From Rhododendron vialii (lineage: Eukaryota > Streptophyta > Magnoliopsida > Ericales > Ericaceae), in assembly GCF_030253575.1 (NCBI RefSeq), contig NC_080560.1, forward strand, positions 12,500,001-12,564,000: a DNA stretch of 64,000 bases, written 5' to 3'. Below the pieces are notes generated by a model. The model searched no databases and was not told the DNA's origin. It saw nothing but the letters and a program-made list of their open reading frames with translations. How positions within the stretch are numbered: position 1 is the first letter of the stretch; each line of letters begins with the position of its first letter. Both the position numbers and the translations under genes were made by a program. Positions 11,627-22,098 of the stretch are shown here, piece by piece.

Positions 11627-12076
11627 TACTTGAATGGCGTCAGAGTCATTAAATAAGCGGCGTTGTGCAAGGTAAACAGAGAGCACATGCGAATGTTAGA
11701 CATATCACCTTAATCGTCAGATACATCCCTTCTGTCAACAATGGAAGCTTCTAGATGATTCCTGAGCATCAGCTGGCAAGCATTGTCTCTTAAAGAGAAA
11801 AAATGCCCGAACGTAAATATGTCTCCCAAACGATAGCTTTCCCCGCCGAATGATAGCCTTACCTGTTGAGCGTATTACATGTGTGCCTAATGATCAAATG
11901 GTGGAGACACTACGAAGTGGGTGTACATTTGGCAAAGACACTAGGGCTTGGCGAACGTTCGACAGAGCAATTGAATGCCTTCGTGAGGTTCATGATGACG
12001 TTACAGACGAACTGAGACAACTGGTACGTGTGGGGGATGACGTATGCTGCTTACGACGGAAAGATGCACTCCTAGA
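11627..12076. other. Unrecognised stretch with weak coding look
   Basis: On the + strand a 92-codon frame runs 11850-12128. On the minus strand an overlapping 48-codon open stretch covers roughly 11720-11865, ending in a stop. Neither matches a family I recognise, and the + frame runs into the long LTR. Treat it as possible gene debris between the hAT element and the LTR. Confidence 0.25.
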
Positions 12077-13691
12077 TGTAATAGCACGAAGTGTAGGGCT
12101 TTTAGTTGTTTGTAGAATAACTCGGTAAGACCGAGATGATCCACAGGGAGCTCGAATTTAGCTTGTTCGGATTGTAGGCTTTATGTGAGGTTTTCGGCAT
12201 TTAAAACGGCCAACTGTCGGTTTTTCTTTAGAAAGTGGAAAACTATGGTAAAAAGACTAGAAATGAGGTTTGAACTTAAATAAAACAAGCAGCAAGGTCT
12301 AGGGGCTCAAACTGCCTGATGACTTAGCCGTTTTTGCCGTTTCTTTCTAACAACTCCAAGACAAAACGTAGACAATCTTACCCCAAAGCACTCAACGTTA
12401 AATGCCGAGCATAATTTTGGTATTATCTCGGGAATGACTTAATCTCATTTAGAAGATATTTAACTCAAACGCCGGGTGTGTTAAAAGCTCCAGGCCCCGA
12501 GTGCAAGACGAAAGTTAAAACTCCGGCCAACACACGATCAAAGAAGGTATTAGCCCTTTGGTTTGACCGAAAATTAGAGATTAAGCCCTTTTCTTACTAA
12601 AATCATGATCAAGTCATAGTTAAACCATTAAAACGATTAAGTCATGGGGAAAAGGTCACCCCACAACCAAGCTTAAGTGACTACTCAACCATTTTACAAG
12701 AACTAAACATGCCAAGAAATTGAGGCATAATATTCAACCGACAAAAACGGAAATAAACTTAATATTAAGAAGGGTCAAGTCTGTAGCTACAACATTAATA
12801 AACGAGAAAACAATAAACGAACTAAACTTACTTGAATTCTTAAGGAAATACACTTGAAAAGCTTGAAGCTAAAACTATGGAGTTCCTAGAGAAAAAGAAA
12901 CACTTAGGCCTAAAGCTAACTAAAAATGGCCATCCTATCCATAAATGGTATACACCCATATATACAGGGCCTAAAAGATGGGTTACAAAGGACCAAAAAG
13001 CCCCAAAAAATATCCAAAAAACTTGTCAAAATTGAAAACTTTCCATAAATAGAAGGTTGAAAAAGTTAACAAAAATTTACAAATTTTTCCAAGTGGTACC
13101 GGCACTAATTCTCAGTATCGGTACCAGGCTTCAACGGGCTGGATTTCTGCTCTTTGGACAGTGGGTACCGGTACTGGTAATTTCTCAGTACCAGTACCGG
13201 CTTTGCTTGACAGATTTTTAGGCAACTTTGCAGGCTAGCTCCAGACACTCCCGAACTTGGATTTAGGTGTTCTTTGGAGCGTTGAAAAGCTCATTGAGTC
13301 TACTTTCTAACCCAAGTTGTTTGGATCCAAGATAATTTGGGCATCAAAAGATATGATGATTCTACCCTCAGCTAGTCAGAAAATGAATAGTTTTGGTAAA
13401 ATCCCTCATATTTCCTTCAATTCCCTTGACTCTTGGGCGACCTAAACAACCTCCAAACCATCTGTTCATGACTTTTTGGGCACCACACCGGGGTGGCACA
13501 TGGCCTTGAGTACTTGGTCGCACCCAGAGCATTTTTTGGCATTCAAACGCGCCTTATTTATATGAATTTACCTGAAACATACAAAAACCTACTTTACGTA
13601 CAATATCGCATAAAACATTAACTTTATAAATATAAATACAATAAAACTAAGGACTTAAGCACCAAGAATATGTATTGTTGGATGCTTATCA
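12077..13691 (-). mobile_element. Long LTR, copy A (minus orientation)
   Basis: Read on the minus strand it starts TGATAAGCATCCAAC and ends near ...CCCTACACTTCG...TTACA. It aligns along its length with copies B (15826-17665) and C (19103-20424). Shared landmarks are the TGATAxGCxCC start, the 'TTTCAGGTAAA...AAGGCGC' segment, a cluster of palindromes (here GTACCGGTAC type), and the terminal '(CTGTGG)-GATC..C...CTTACCG...CCCTAC.CTT' block. Flanks CTAGA and TATGC do not match, so it may be rearranged. The 3'-end block resembles LTR ends of Tat/Ogre-type Ty3 elements; that assignment is tentative. Confidence 0.6.
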
Positions 13692-15054
13692 TATGCATAG
13701 CGGAAGCCAGGTCTGACCCTGACCCTTTTTACCTTTCCGAGCCGTGAAAATTTCGGCCCACCACAGTTTTCAAAATAGAATCTACTTTTAGAGAAAAAAA
13801 AGAAAATGTACCAACTTTATCCACCAACTTTACAAAATGAACATTTATTAAGGATAGCTCAAAATGAAATGTTAGACTCTTAAAAGGGGACATTGGGGGT
13901 ACATTTTTTGCCGCTAAAATAACAAATTGATGAGTATTTATGTAACTTCATCTTACAATTAGTAGAGAGAATGTGTTTACACAAAAAGACGGTGTGACAA
14001 TTTAGCATTTTAAAAAATAAATCAAATAAATATCCTCATAAAGAAAATCTAGAATAATTTTATTGAAACACCATCATAAAGTTATTGGGAATAATTGAAT
14101 ATTTAAATAAATTAATATAATATTACAAAATCGTGTGAGAGCCCATGCCCTCATGGGACCCCACTTGTGTTTGTCCCTATACAAGTGGAGTAAGTGTGAT
14201 TCACTATAAGAAACTTTCATTGTCGGTTGTTTGTAAAGGGCCTTGCTAGGAAAGATTAAAGAAGAGAGTATGGAGAAACCTCATCAAATAAACCTTTTAT
14301 CGAGAAATGAACTCACGCCCCATAAAAACTATGCATGGTGAGATGGTTTGCTCATGTTCCTCTTTCGTAGAGGCCAATGTTCGAGTTCCAGGAGGGGCAG
14401 GGTTTGGGATTTCAGGGCTATGGATAGCCTCCGAGCCCCATTGTTGACTAACTTTAATTTCACTAACTCCCGCTAACTATAAAATATGGCAAAAAAAAAT
14501 ATCTCACCTTGTTTGTTGACGAAAAACACAGTAACATGGTTTATTTCACAACAGTCTTCTAATCCCTTCCAAATTCCTCTTGAAATCCTCCATTGCGTCA
14601 TTTCTAATGTTGAATTTCATTCGATCCACACGGTCATCCTTGTTTTAGCAATATTCATAATTTCACCAACCTCTGAAACTACATTCTTAAAGACAAGAAG
14701 CTTTCCACATGACTGCATAAAAGCACATTTCCCATTCCCGTTTCTCCAGATTCCGAAATGGGCTCTGTTTGAGAACCAAAAATACTCAGCCTATTGGTAA
14801 CCTGAACTTGAAGCCTCTCAATCTTTGTTCTAGCTAAGCCAATTGCTCTTCTTCCCAAAACTTCACTAATTTGCTCTTGAATGTTTCTAACAAGTTCATA
14901 TCTATTGGAGATGCCAGTGGGGATGAATCGGTGCCGTGGAGATGGGAACATTGGAGGGAACGAATCGACAGTGGGCGACACTGGTGGTGGTGAGGAGTTA
15001 ACGGATTGACTGGGGAGCCAATGAAACGCGGAATAGTGAATCAATCTGATTTTA
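13692..15054. other. Spacer with duplicated block a and SINE-like repeat
   Basis: Bases 14010-14320 align with 33985-34345 downstream of UGT-2 (shared words include AATCTAGAATAATTTTATTG and GGCCTTGCTAG.AAAGATTAAA). This marks the ancestral tandem duplication. A minus-strand frame at 14679-15044 (121 codons) is not recognisable and may be gene debris. Nothing else is supported. Confidence 0.5.
14330..14450 (+). repeat. tRNA-derived SINE-like sequence
   Basis: An A-box-like TGGTGAGATGG (from ~14338) is followed ~40 bp later by a B-box-like GTTCGAGTTCC and AGGAGGGGCA. This is the Pol III internal promoter layout of plant tRNA-derived SINEs. The 3' limit and any target-site duplication are unclear. 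The 'CCAGGAGGxGCA' tail resembles that of the tRNA-like modules in the CACTA elements. Confidence 0.4.
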
Positions 15055-15699
15055 GAGCATCTTCACCCCTTACTCATATTTGAGTAAAAAATTGAGTGAA
15101 AGCTTCATTTGATATGAAGCAATCCAATGGGCATCTGATAAAAAAAAATTAAAAAATTCAATGGGTAGTCTTCAAAATTTGGTGGGTAGTCTCCAATGGG
15201 TAGCAATCCAATGGGCATTTGATATGAAGTAAAGGTTTCAAATGACATAGTTGTAAATTTGAGGGGTAGTCTTCAAAATTTGAGTAACGATTTTGTTCAA
15301 ATCAAATTTGGTGAGAAATTTGAGTAAAACTCAAATTTGGTATGAGTTTAAGTAAGGAGTGGAGTAGTATTTTGGGTGGTTTTTACTCAAACACTACAAG
15401 AAATTTGGAATCTCCCAACGGTTTTTTTTAGTAACGCTTGGAAAAACTGTCGGTATAGATGGTGTATAACAAACAGGACTATAAAGACGGTTATCACGCA
15501 ACCAATACTAGATTACAAGACTATAGTGACGGTTTTTAATAACCATTACTAAAAACTAGACTATAGTGACGGTTTCCAAAAACCGTTATTATAAACCGGA
15601 CTATAGTGATGGTTTTTAATAACCGTTACTAAAAATTGGATTAAGAAAAGTCTGGTTAATATAGTATAAATATTAGTAAGTGCTTCATTTTACACAAGT

Positions 15700-15770
15700 G
15701 CTGTGCTAGCTCAGCTGGTTCGCGCGCTCGTATGAACGTGAGGTCTTGGATTTGATTTCCAAGAGGAGCA
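15700..15770 (+). other. tRNA-like module in CACTA element 2
   Basis: The A box TAGCTCAGCTGG is at 15707-15718. A T-arm-like stem CTTGGA / TCCAAG encloses the seven-base loop TTTGATT, followed by GAGGAGCA. Compared with the third element (33360-33430) the stem sequence has changed but pairing is kept. The D-arm side matches real tRNA consensus closely, yet no acceptor stem forms. Confidence 0.6.
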
Positions 15771-15825
15771 AAATTTGTTGCACGCGGGCGCCACGTACAC
15801 GCCATGAGGGCAACACGCGGGTGCC

Positions 15826-17665
15826 TGATGCGCACCCAATATTGTAGATATTTGGTGCGACTAGTCCCGTTTTATGTTGCTTTAACTTGCATTTATCTAG
15901 CTTTTATAACGATATTGCACGTAAGGTGTGTTTTTAGTGTTTTCAGGTAAAACGTGCTAATAAGGCGCATTTCAACGCCATGGATGGCCCAAGTGCTTCC
16001 AAGTACCCGAAGACCCTGTCGGCCCCTTAAAATCTGTTTAAGTATGGAAAAATGACTTTCAGAAAAAGTATCGATTCTCGAGATTAAAAATGGCGGTAAT
16101 TGATCCTTGAATTTTTGTAAGAGTAACTACAAAGTTACAAGGTTTTATTTGAAGAGCAAGGTCATATTTTGAGCCATTTTCTCTTGCGAAAAATGTACAG
16201 ATTTCCATTTTATACTAAAAGTGGGGGGTTGACATTTTGATTTAATTGGAATCTTGAAATTCTGGTAATGCCATTGTTTCCAAATTGGGGGTACTTTCTT
16301 ATTTTCATTAAATAAATTAAAGTAAAGAAAAGGTAAAAGAAAGGTTTAAAATGTAGTCTTTACTTAACTTTAGATAAATTAAAGTAAAGAAAAGGTAAAA
16401 GAAAGGTTTAAAATGTAGTCTTTACTTAACTTTAGAGAATGAAAATAAGGTGCTGTGGAAGTTGCTGGGAGCCGTCAGGTGCCAAGTCTTGGAGGCTGGC
16501 CTGAAGTTTTGGAGATAAGCTCTGCGTATCGATACGGCTTATGGACCGTATCGATACGCGTTGGTTAAGTGGGCAGCCAGATTGTTCCGTATCGATACGG
16601 ATTATGGACCGTATCGATACAGGAGAGTTACGGGAAATTGGTCTTCTCAGCTTAGCGATGTGGTATCGATACTTTGCATAATCTGTATCGATATGGGGAG
16701 CTCTCGGCCAGATATTTGCTGCTTTTTGGACTTTCCATTTATGGAATAGTTGCTACTTATAGTATGTTTCTAAGATATTTGTTGGGAGAGAAGTTGAGTT
16801 GTATAAATACTCTTCTCTCCCACTTTATCTCATATCTACTTTATGTTCTAGTTTTAGTTCTCTCTCTAGGAGAGATCTCCATTGTTGTCCATGCTTTTCC
16901 TATTGAAATTTTCTTAGAACTCAAGTAAGTATTTACTTTATGTTAATTTCTCGTTTATTAATGTTGTAGCTACGCTTTGGATCTTTGCATAAATCAAGTT
17001 TATTTTCATTTTCTTCGGTTAAATCTTTCGCTCCATTTTCTTACCATGTCTAGTCTTTTAGCTATGTGTGAGTAGTCTTTTGGCTAAGTCTTGGGCTAAT
17101 CTATCCTAAAGATCTAGGCGGTTATTTGGTTCTCGAAACTTCGGGCTTAAAATCATGGTTTTCGGAATTGGATTAACCTAGCCTTTTTGGTCTAAGCGAG
17201 GTGTGTTAACTCCTTGGTATGAAGTTTAGTCAAGTGGTCTTGGCAAACGATATATTGAGGGCTCGTGGCCCCCTACGTGTTAAATACATTAGCAAAAATA
17301 GGTTGATTTAATTCCGGTTAATCACATCTTCCGATAAATGTAGTCTTTTACAGCTAAATCTTCCGGGCGTAAGCACGCGGTCGTGACTCTCGCCTGAGTT
17401 ATAATTGAGAACCGGTAACGGCTTAAGTCAAGGGTTAGACGATCCCTAGACTTGCCTCCTTTAAGTTAATCGAGCGTTTTCCTAGTCTTTTGCCTTGGCA
17501 ATTTTCCACCGTTAGAAGCAAAACCAAATTGGCCGTCTTAAACGCCACAATCCACCTTATAAAACCTACAATCCGATTAAGCTACATTCGAATTCTCTGT
17601 GGGTACGATCCCGGACTTCCGGATATTATGCTACCGACGATCTAGCCCTACGCTTGGGGCTTTCA
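15826..17665 (+). mobile_element. Long LTR, copy B (nested in CACTA element 2)
   Basis: It starts TGATGCGCACCCAAT and ends ...CCTACGCTTGGGGCTTTCA. It contains five to six GTATCGATAC palindromes at 16525-16700, a TATA-like GTATAAATAC near 16800 and the conserved 3' block (GTGGGTACGATCCCGGACTT). No matching target-site duplication is visible (GTGCC against ACCTT), so the ends may be shifted a few bases or altered. No internal region or second LTR follows, so it reads as a solo LTR. Confidence 0.65.
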
Positions 17666-18132
17666 ACCTTATATTTGAAGGCGAGGTTTGAAGGCGAAGC
17701 AGTGCGACATCAGCGCCACGTAGGCGACCTGGGGTTGACACGTCAGTGCCATGCAGGTGACATGTGGGTGCCACGTCAGCACCACGTGGAGGACACGTGG
17801 CCATTACGTCCCACAACAGTGATTTTAAAAAAAAAAAAATTCTTTAGCAACGGTTATAAGCGTCGCTAAAGAAATCGTTACTAAAAAAAATCCTGTACCA
17901 ACTCTCGTCAAAACCGTCACTATACCTAAAAAGAATTATGTACCAACGCTCGTCAAAACCGTCGCTATACTTCTACAGTGACGGATATATTGTGACGGTT
18001 TGGCCGACGGTTGGTGAACCGTTGGTATAGCCTTTAGCGACCCTTTTTTTGTTCTTTAGTGACGTTTTTTTATCGTTACTAGATCCCAATTTTCTTGTAG
18101 TAAAATTTGAGTAAGGGGTGGAGATGCTCTTA

Positions 18133-19097
18133 GGGCTCGTATCTCTTTTTCATCACTATTTGGAAATTTTTAACCCCTACTTTGAGCGTAGCTATTAGAG
18201 TTTGATGGGAGTGCCTCACTAAATAAACGAAACAACGTCATTTTAGCCTAGCTGCAACCCTATGGTGACCTCCTTCACCACATGCTCCCCGAATCTGACT
18301 TTCACGTTCAAATAATAATGAATGGGTGTGTGTGTGTGTGTGTATATATATTTATTTATTACACAAATCGCGACAGTGTGGTAGCCCACACATTTTCTTT
18401 GCATATATATTGGCCATTGGATTTAGTACACATTTTTCTGCATAAATCTCCACCATTCATTCAACCTTTGGCATTGGATGGCTTAGATAGATTTCATCCG
18501 ACGGTTGAGAGTTGCTCAAAATGGTTTCAGTCGAATTAGAATTTTTGGTAATGATTGGGTTGACGAGAGTTGCTCATTACGGGAAGATTATATGGACAAT
18601 AATTTCAGTCATACAAAGACTTCATTGGGTGCTATAAATCGGGTAAGACTTTATATGGGATTTTTGGTAATGATTTCTGAAATTGCCGTTGACTAGCATT
18701 AATTGGGTGAGAATATAATGAAATGCTATATATTAGGTAAGAGAATACAATGACATGCTATAATGCCTTTGATTGGGTGAACGAATTGGTAATGATTTAT
18801 TTGCCGTTGAAAGAACAAATTTTTGGTTAAGTCTAATTTTGGGTGAACAAATTTCTCTCTCTCCCTCCCTAATCGTTTTCTTTCCGGTCCTCTTTCCTGT
18901 CTCTCTAACTCTTGCCCTCTCTCCAGTTCTCTCTCCACAGGTATGGCTCTTTATTCTATAAAGGTGTTCATATTTATTGTTTAAAAAATTAGTTCTTTAT
19001 TCTCTACCCGTGGTGAATTCTCTATCCAGCACTGACGATTTTGAGTGAGTGTAAAATCTGGGTCCTTGATTAATGCTTGACCGATTTCTAGTCCTAA
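18133..19097. other. Spacer, no gene seen
   Basis: It contains a short GT/TA microsatellite (18325-18350). Between 18535 and 18800 are several dispersed near-repeats of 'TTTTTGGTAATGATT', 'ATTGGGTGA' and 'GCCGTTGA'. Small ORFs here have no recognisable content. Confidence 0.4.
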
Positions 19098-19102
19098 AAT
19101 AA

Positions 19103-20424
19103 TGGGTTGCCCCAAGCGTAGGGCGGAGACCGATGTAGCACAATATCCGGTAAGTCCGGAGTCGAATCCACTAAGGACAGTGAAGTGTGTGCTGTGGAAC
19201 CTCGGGTTGTAGTATTTAAATTAGCTCTTAGGTAGCCACCCCTAATCTTTTGGTTGATTGATTAACTAATGCTACTGATAAATTGCTTGAAAGATTAAAA
19301 AGAGAGACGCGGTCGTAGGGAATCCGGCGCTTGCTACCCAATCAGAATTCACTCGCTTTTCATAGTTCTAGAAAAATGGTTAAATTTAGGGAGAATTGGA
19401 AACCCTGAAGAATGCGAATCCTAAGGTTGCCGGTCCCGTACACAGCGGCGAACAAGTTTTAGTCCCCCGTTCCCGCTCACATGAGCCCTGGTAATGCCTC
19501 GAATCGTCCAACGGACGTAGTTTTCACCAACTAAATTTATTTAATTGAATTAATGTGCAGAAAATTGCGAGACGAATCCTAATTGGGTCGCGGCGCGCCT
19601 TTACCCAGCGACCAAACCTCAGAAAAACTACTCACTCATTATTAAAAATAAAAAGAAAGAAAAATAAACTTTAACTTGCATCATGCTTGGAATCAAAAAT
19701 TAAACAAAGGATTAAAACTAAAAAGAGAACCACGAGCAACTTTAATTAAGAACAAAACGTGATATGAGTTACCGGAAGATGTGTTCTTGAGCAAAACTTG
19801 AAAGCTTCGAAAGAAAAGAGCTCTGAAAGAAAGAATGTGAAAAGAATAGCTGCTAATAAAAAGTACCAACCCTAAAAACAAAGTTCTCCGGGGTATTTAA
19901 ACAAAACCCCTATATTCTGAAAATAAATAAAAACGGGAAAAAAAAACGACGTAATTAAACAATGATTCTTTTCCTGTTGCCATCGGTATCGAAGTAATTA
20001 AGAATGATTATTTTTCCTGTGGCTGTCGGTATCGATACAGGGAATTGGTGTATCGATACAAAAACTTTTGTTAAGCCTTGGACCAATTTAATACTGCATT
20101 GTATCGATACATGCCATGGCAGTATCGATACCGCCCGCTACAGTGGCCATCTTTCGATCCTTGCATGGGTTTTGACCACCCGACATGCAAACGACGTCAC
20201 CCGACGTTTACGCCTCCGCTTTGGCATCCCGGCAACGTATGAACCGGCCTCGAAACCACTCATTCCAACCTTGGCGCTAAAACCACCCTATTACCTGTGA
20301 AAATAATAAAAACACAAAACCAAAGCAAAGCACGGCATCAAGTGGCAAATGGAATAAAACGCGCCTCTAATGCGCTAATTTGCCCTACTTAGGTGCTCAT
20401 ATCCAAGATATCACGCACCTATCA
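19103..20424 (-). mobile_element. Solo LTR, copy C (minus orientation)
   Basis: On the + strand it starts TGGGTTGCCCC and ends CACGCACCTATCA; flanks AATAA (19098-19102) and ATTAA (20425-20429) agree at four of five positions, a slightly worn target-site duplication. Read on the minus strand it shows GTATCGATAC palindromes (20030-20140 on +), a TATA-like TTTAAATACC and the same terminal block as copy B (CGACTCCGGACTTACCGGATAT). No internal retrotransposon sequence adjoins. Confidence 0.78.
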
Positions 20425-20429
20425 ATTAA

Positions 20430-22098
20430 CCCAACAGACCATGCCGATTTTGTGTATGTATAAATCCCAAGAAACTTAGCTAGTAAAACATATAATGGTC
20501 AGATACATTTGTAAGGTACCCATGAACAATGCTCTTCTTAGTTGCTATAGAATTTTCAGTGTTCAAATGATTGTGTGGTGGTATGGATCTGGCGTAATAT
20601 CTCATTCGATTAAAAACCCATATGATGGTTGGTTCTAATTTGTGGTTGGGACATTTAGTTGAGAAGGGAAATTGTGAAGTATTTTTTTTATACTGATCTC
20701 CCCTTCAATTTTATGATTGTTGCATTGATCATCATTGTTTCATTACCTTGGTTGGTTTCAATATTTTTTTGGTTTCATGTGCAGCTAATGGTGGTGTACC
20801 GGTAGCTAGCCAATTAATGTAGGTTTTTTTTAGGTTTTCACTCCATCTGCAGCAATTTGGAGCACAAATTAGAGTCGTGTTCACTGATCAATCTCACAAC
20901 TCCACAATTTTATTTTTTTGGTTATTTGTTTGGGAAGGTTATAGTTAGTCAATTTATGTTAGGTTAAGGTAACTCTGTTATGTTAATCAAATTGTGTTTC
21001 CTATTTTCTCTCTTCTGTTTGTTGCAGTGCCCTTAATAAGTTTTTGATAGTTGATAATTTTCCCTTATCTGTATTTCTCCCCTCTAAAGTGGTAACGAAA
21101 AAACTGGGTGTGGTAACATAAACACGTTGATATTATTTTCATATGATTTAGGGTCTTGCAAAGTGTGCCTGTCGTGTCACTTGTCTCCGAAGTGTCTGAC
21201 ACGGATACGTCGATCTCTAGAAGTGTCAGTGTTACATGAAACTATGCGACCCCTCGATGTTACTTGAACAGGTTGATACGTACTTTGTTCACGGATACAG
21301 TGTTGATCATTTGCATGTGTTGATTGTTCGATTTGTGCCTTCAAGCACGGGCATACACTAGAAGAACTTTGTTTGACCCTAATTTAAGAAAAAATATTCC
21401 TGTATAAATAGCTTCGTTGGTCAATAGTTTCGTAATTCATTTTAGTTATGTTCAAAATGCGTTGCACAGTGCCTTCAGGCACGGGCAAACCCTAGTATAT
21501 TACATTATACAATGGTTTTGCAAAATGTTCCTCTCACAACTGTCCTCTGTGGCAGGTTGAAGGGTAGTGATTGAATTGTGTTATAATCTTTCATTCAATC
21601 CTAGGTCCCGGATTCTCCCCTAAAGAGTTTTGGTAATGGGAGTCATTTGTGGCACTCTTTTTGGGCTAGATTGAGTGTTGCTAATTTCCAATGGTGAAGA
21701 TTGATTCTCTCAGATGAAATTAATGATGGATTGAATAATATCAGTTTTGGTTTCCCAATTTGAGATTATCTCTCCCTCTCTCTTTTAGCATTTTCAAATT
21801 CAAATGAGGTTCCACCACTATTATTGATTGGGTTAGCCCACAAAGGACTATCTCTCTCTCTCTGGATGGAAGGAAGGAAGGAAGGAAATGAAGTGCAGAA
21901 ACTCCTCCATCTCCGACGGCTATTCAGTGAGATGCTTCCTCTTCATTTTTTTTTTCATATGCAGTAGATGTTTACATCGGTGGGGTTTGATTTCGAGGGT
22001 TTGTATAATGTTATTTTTGATTATCTAAATTTTAATTTTCGTTTAAGCTTTTTTCATTAACCTTCTATAAGATGATAACTCTATGGCTTATGAACGGA
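20430..22098. other. Spacer with Helitron 3' terminus, no gene seen
   Basis: The sequence is AT-rich and lacks credible ORFs. It includes the Helitron-type 3' end at 21469-21495 and a similar but imperfect hairpin at 21335-21361. A GGAA repeat is present near 21870. Confidence 0.4.
21469..21495 (+). mobile_element. Helitron-type 3' terminus
   Basis: The hairpin GTGCC-TTCA-GGCAC is followed by GGGCAAACC and CTAG, then T. A hairpin ~10 bp before CTRR at the 3' end, with insertion before T, is the Helitron signature. The 5' end of this unit was not located. Confidence 0.55.

Larger units (their letters stand above)
15392..18102. mobile_element. CACTA-like element, second copy, carrying an LTR
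   Basis: It starts CACTACAAGAAATTTGG and ends TTCTTGTAGTA, where the last base has changed from G to A. It is flanked by AAA on both sides (15389-15391; 18103-18105). Subterminal regions carry the same GGTTTT/AACCGT repeats as the element in the UGT-1 intron, and the interior carries the same tRNA-like module and GC-rich 'GCGCCACGTA' repeats. A long LTR (15826-17665) has inserted into it. No transposase is present. Confidence 0.85.
15055..18129. mobile_element. Tourist-like MITE split by a CACTA element
   Basis: Left end GAGCATCTTCACCCCTTACT and right end AGTAAGGGGTGGAGATGCTC are inverted repeats, flanked by TTA at 15052-15054 and 18130-18132. Without the CACTA insertion the MITE would be ~364 bp. 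TTA duplication and termini fit PIF/Harbinger (Tourist). Confidence 0.8.

Noticed and set aside
11850-12128. 92-codon + strand ORF
   Set aside because: No recognisable domain, it runs into the LTR, and an equally open antisense stretch exists; kept only as unrecognised debris.
21335-21361. Additional Helitron 3' end
   Set aside because: The hairpin is imperfect (GTGCC-TTCAA-GCAC) and CTAG is followed by A, not T; it may be a decayed copy.
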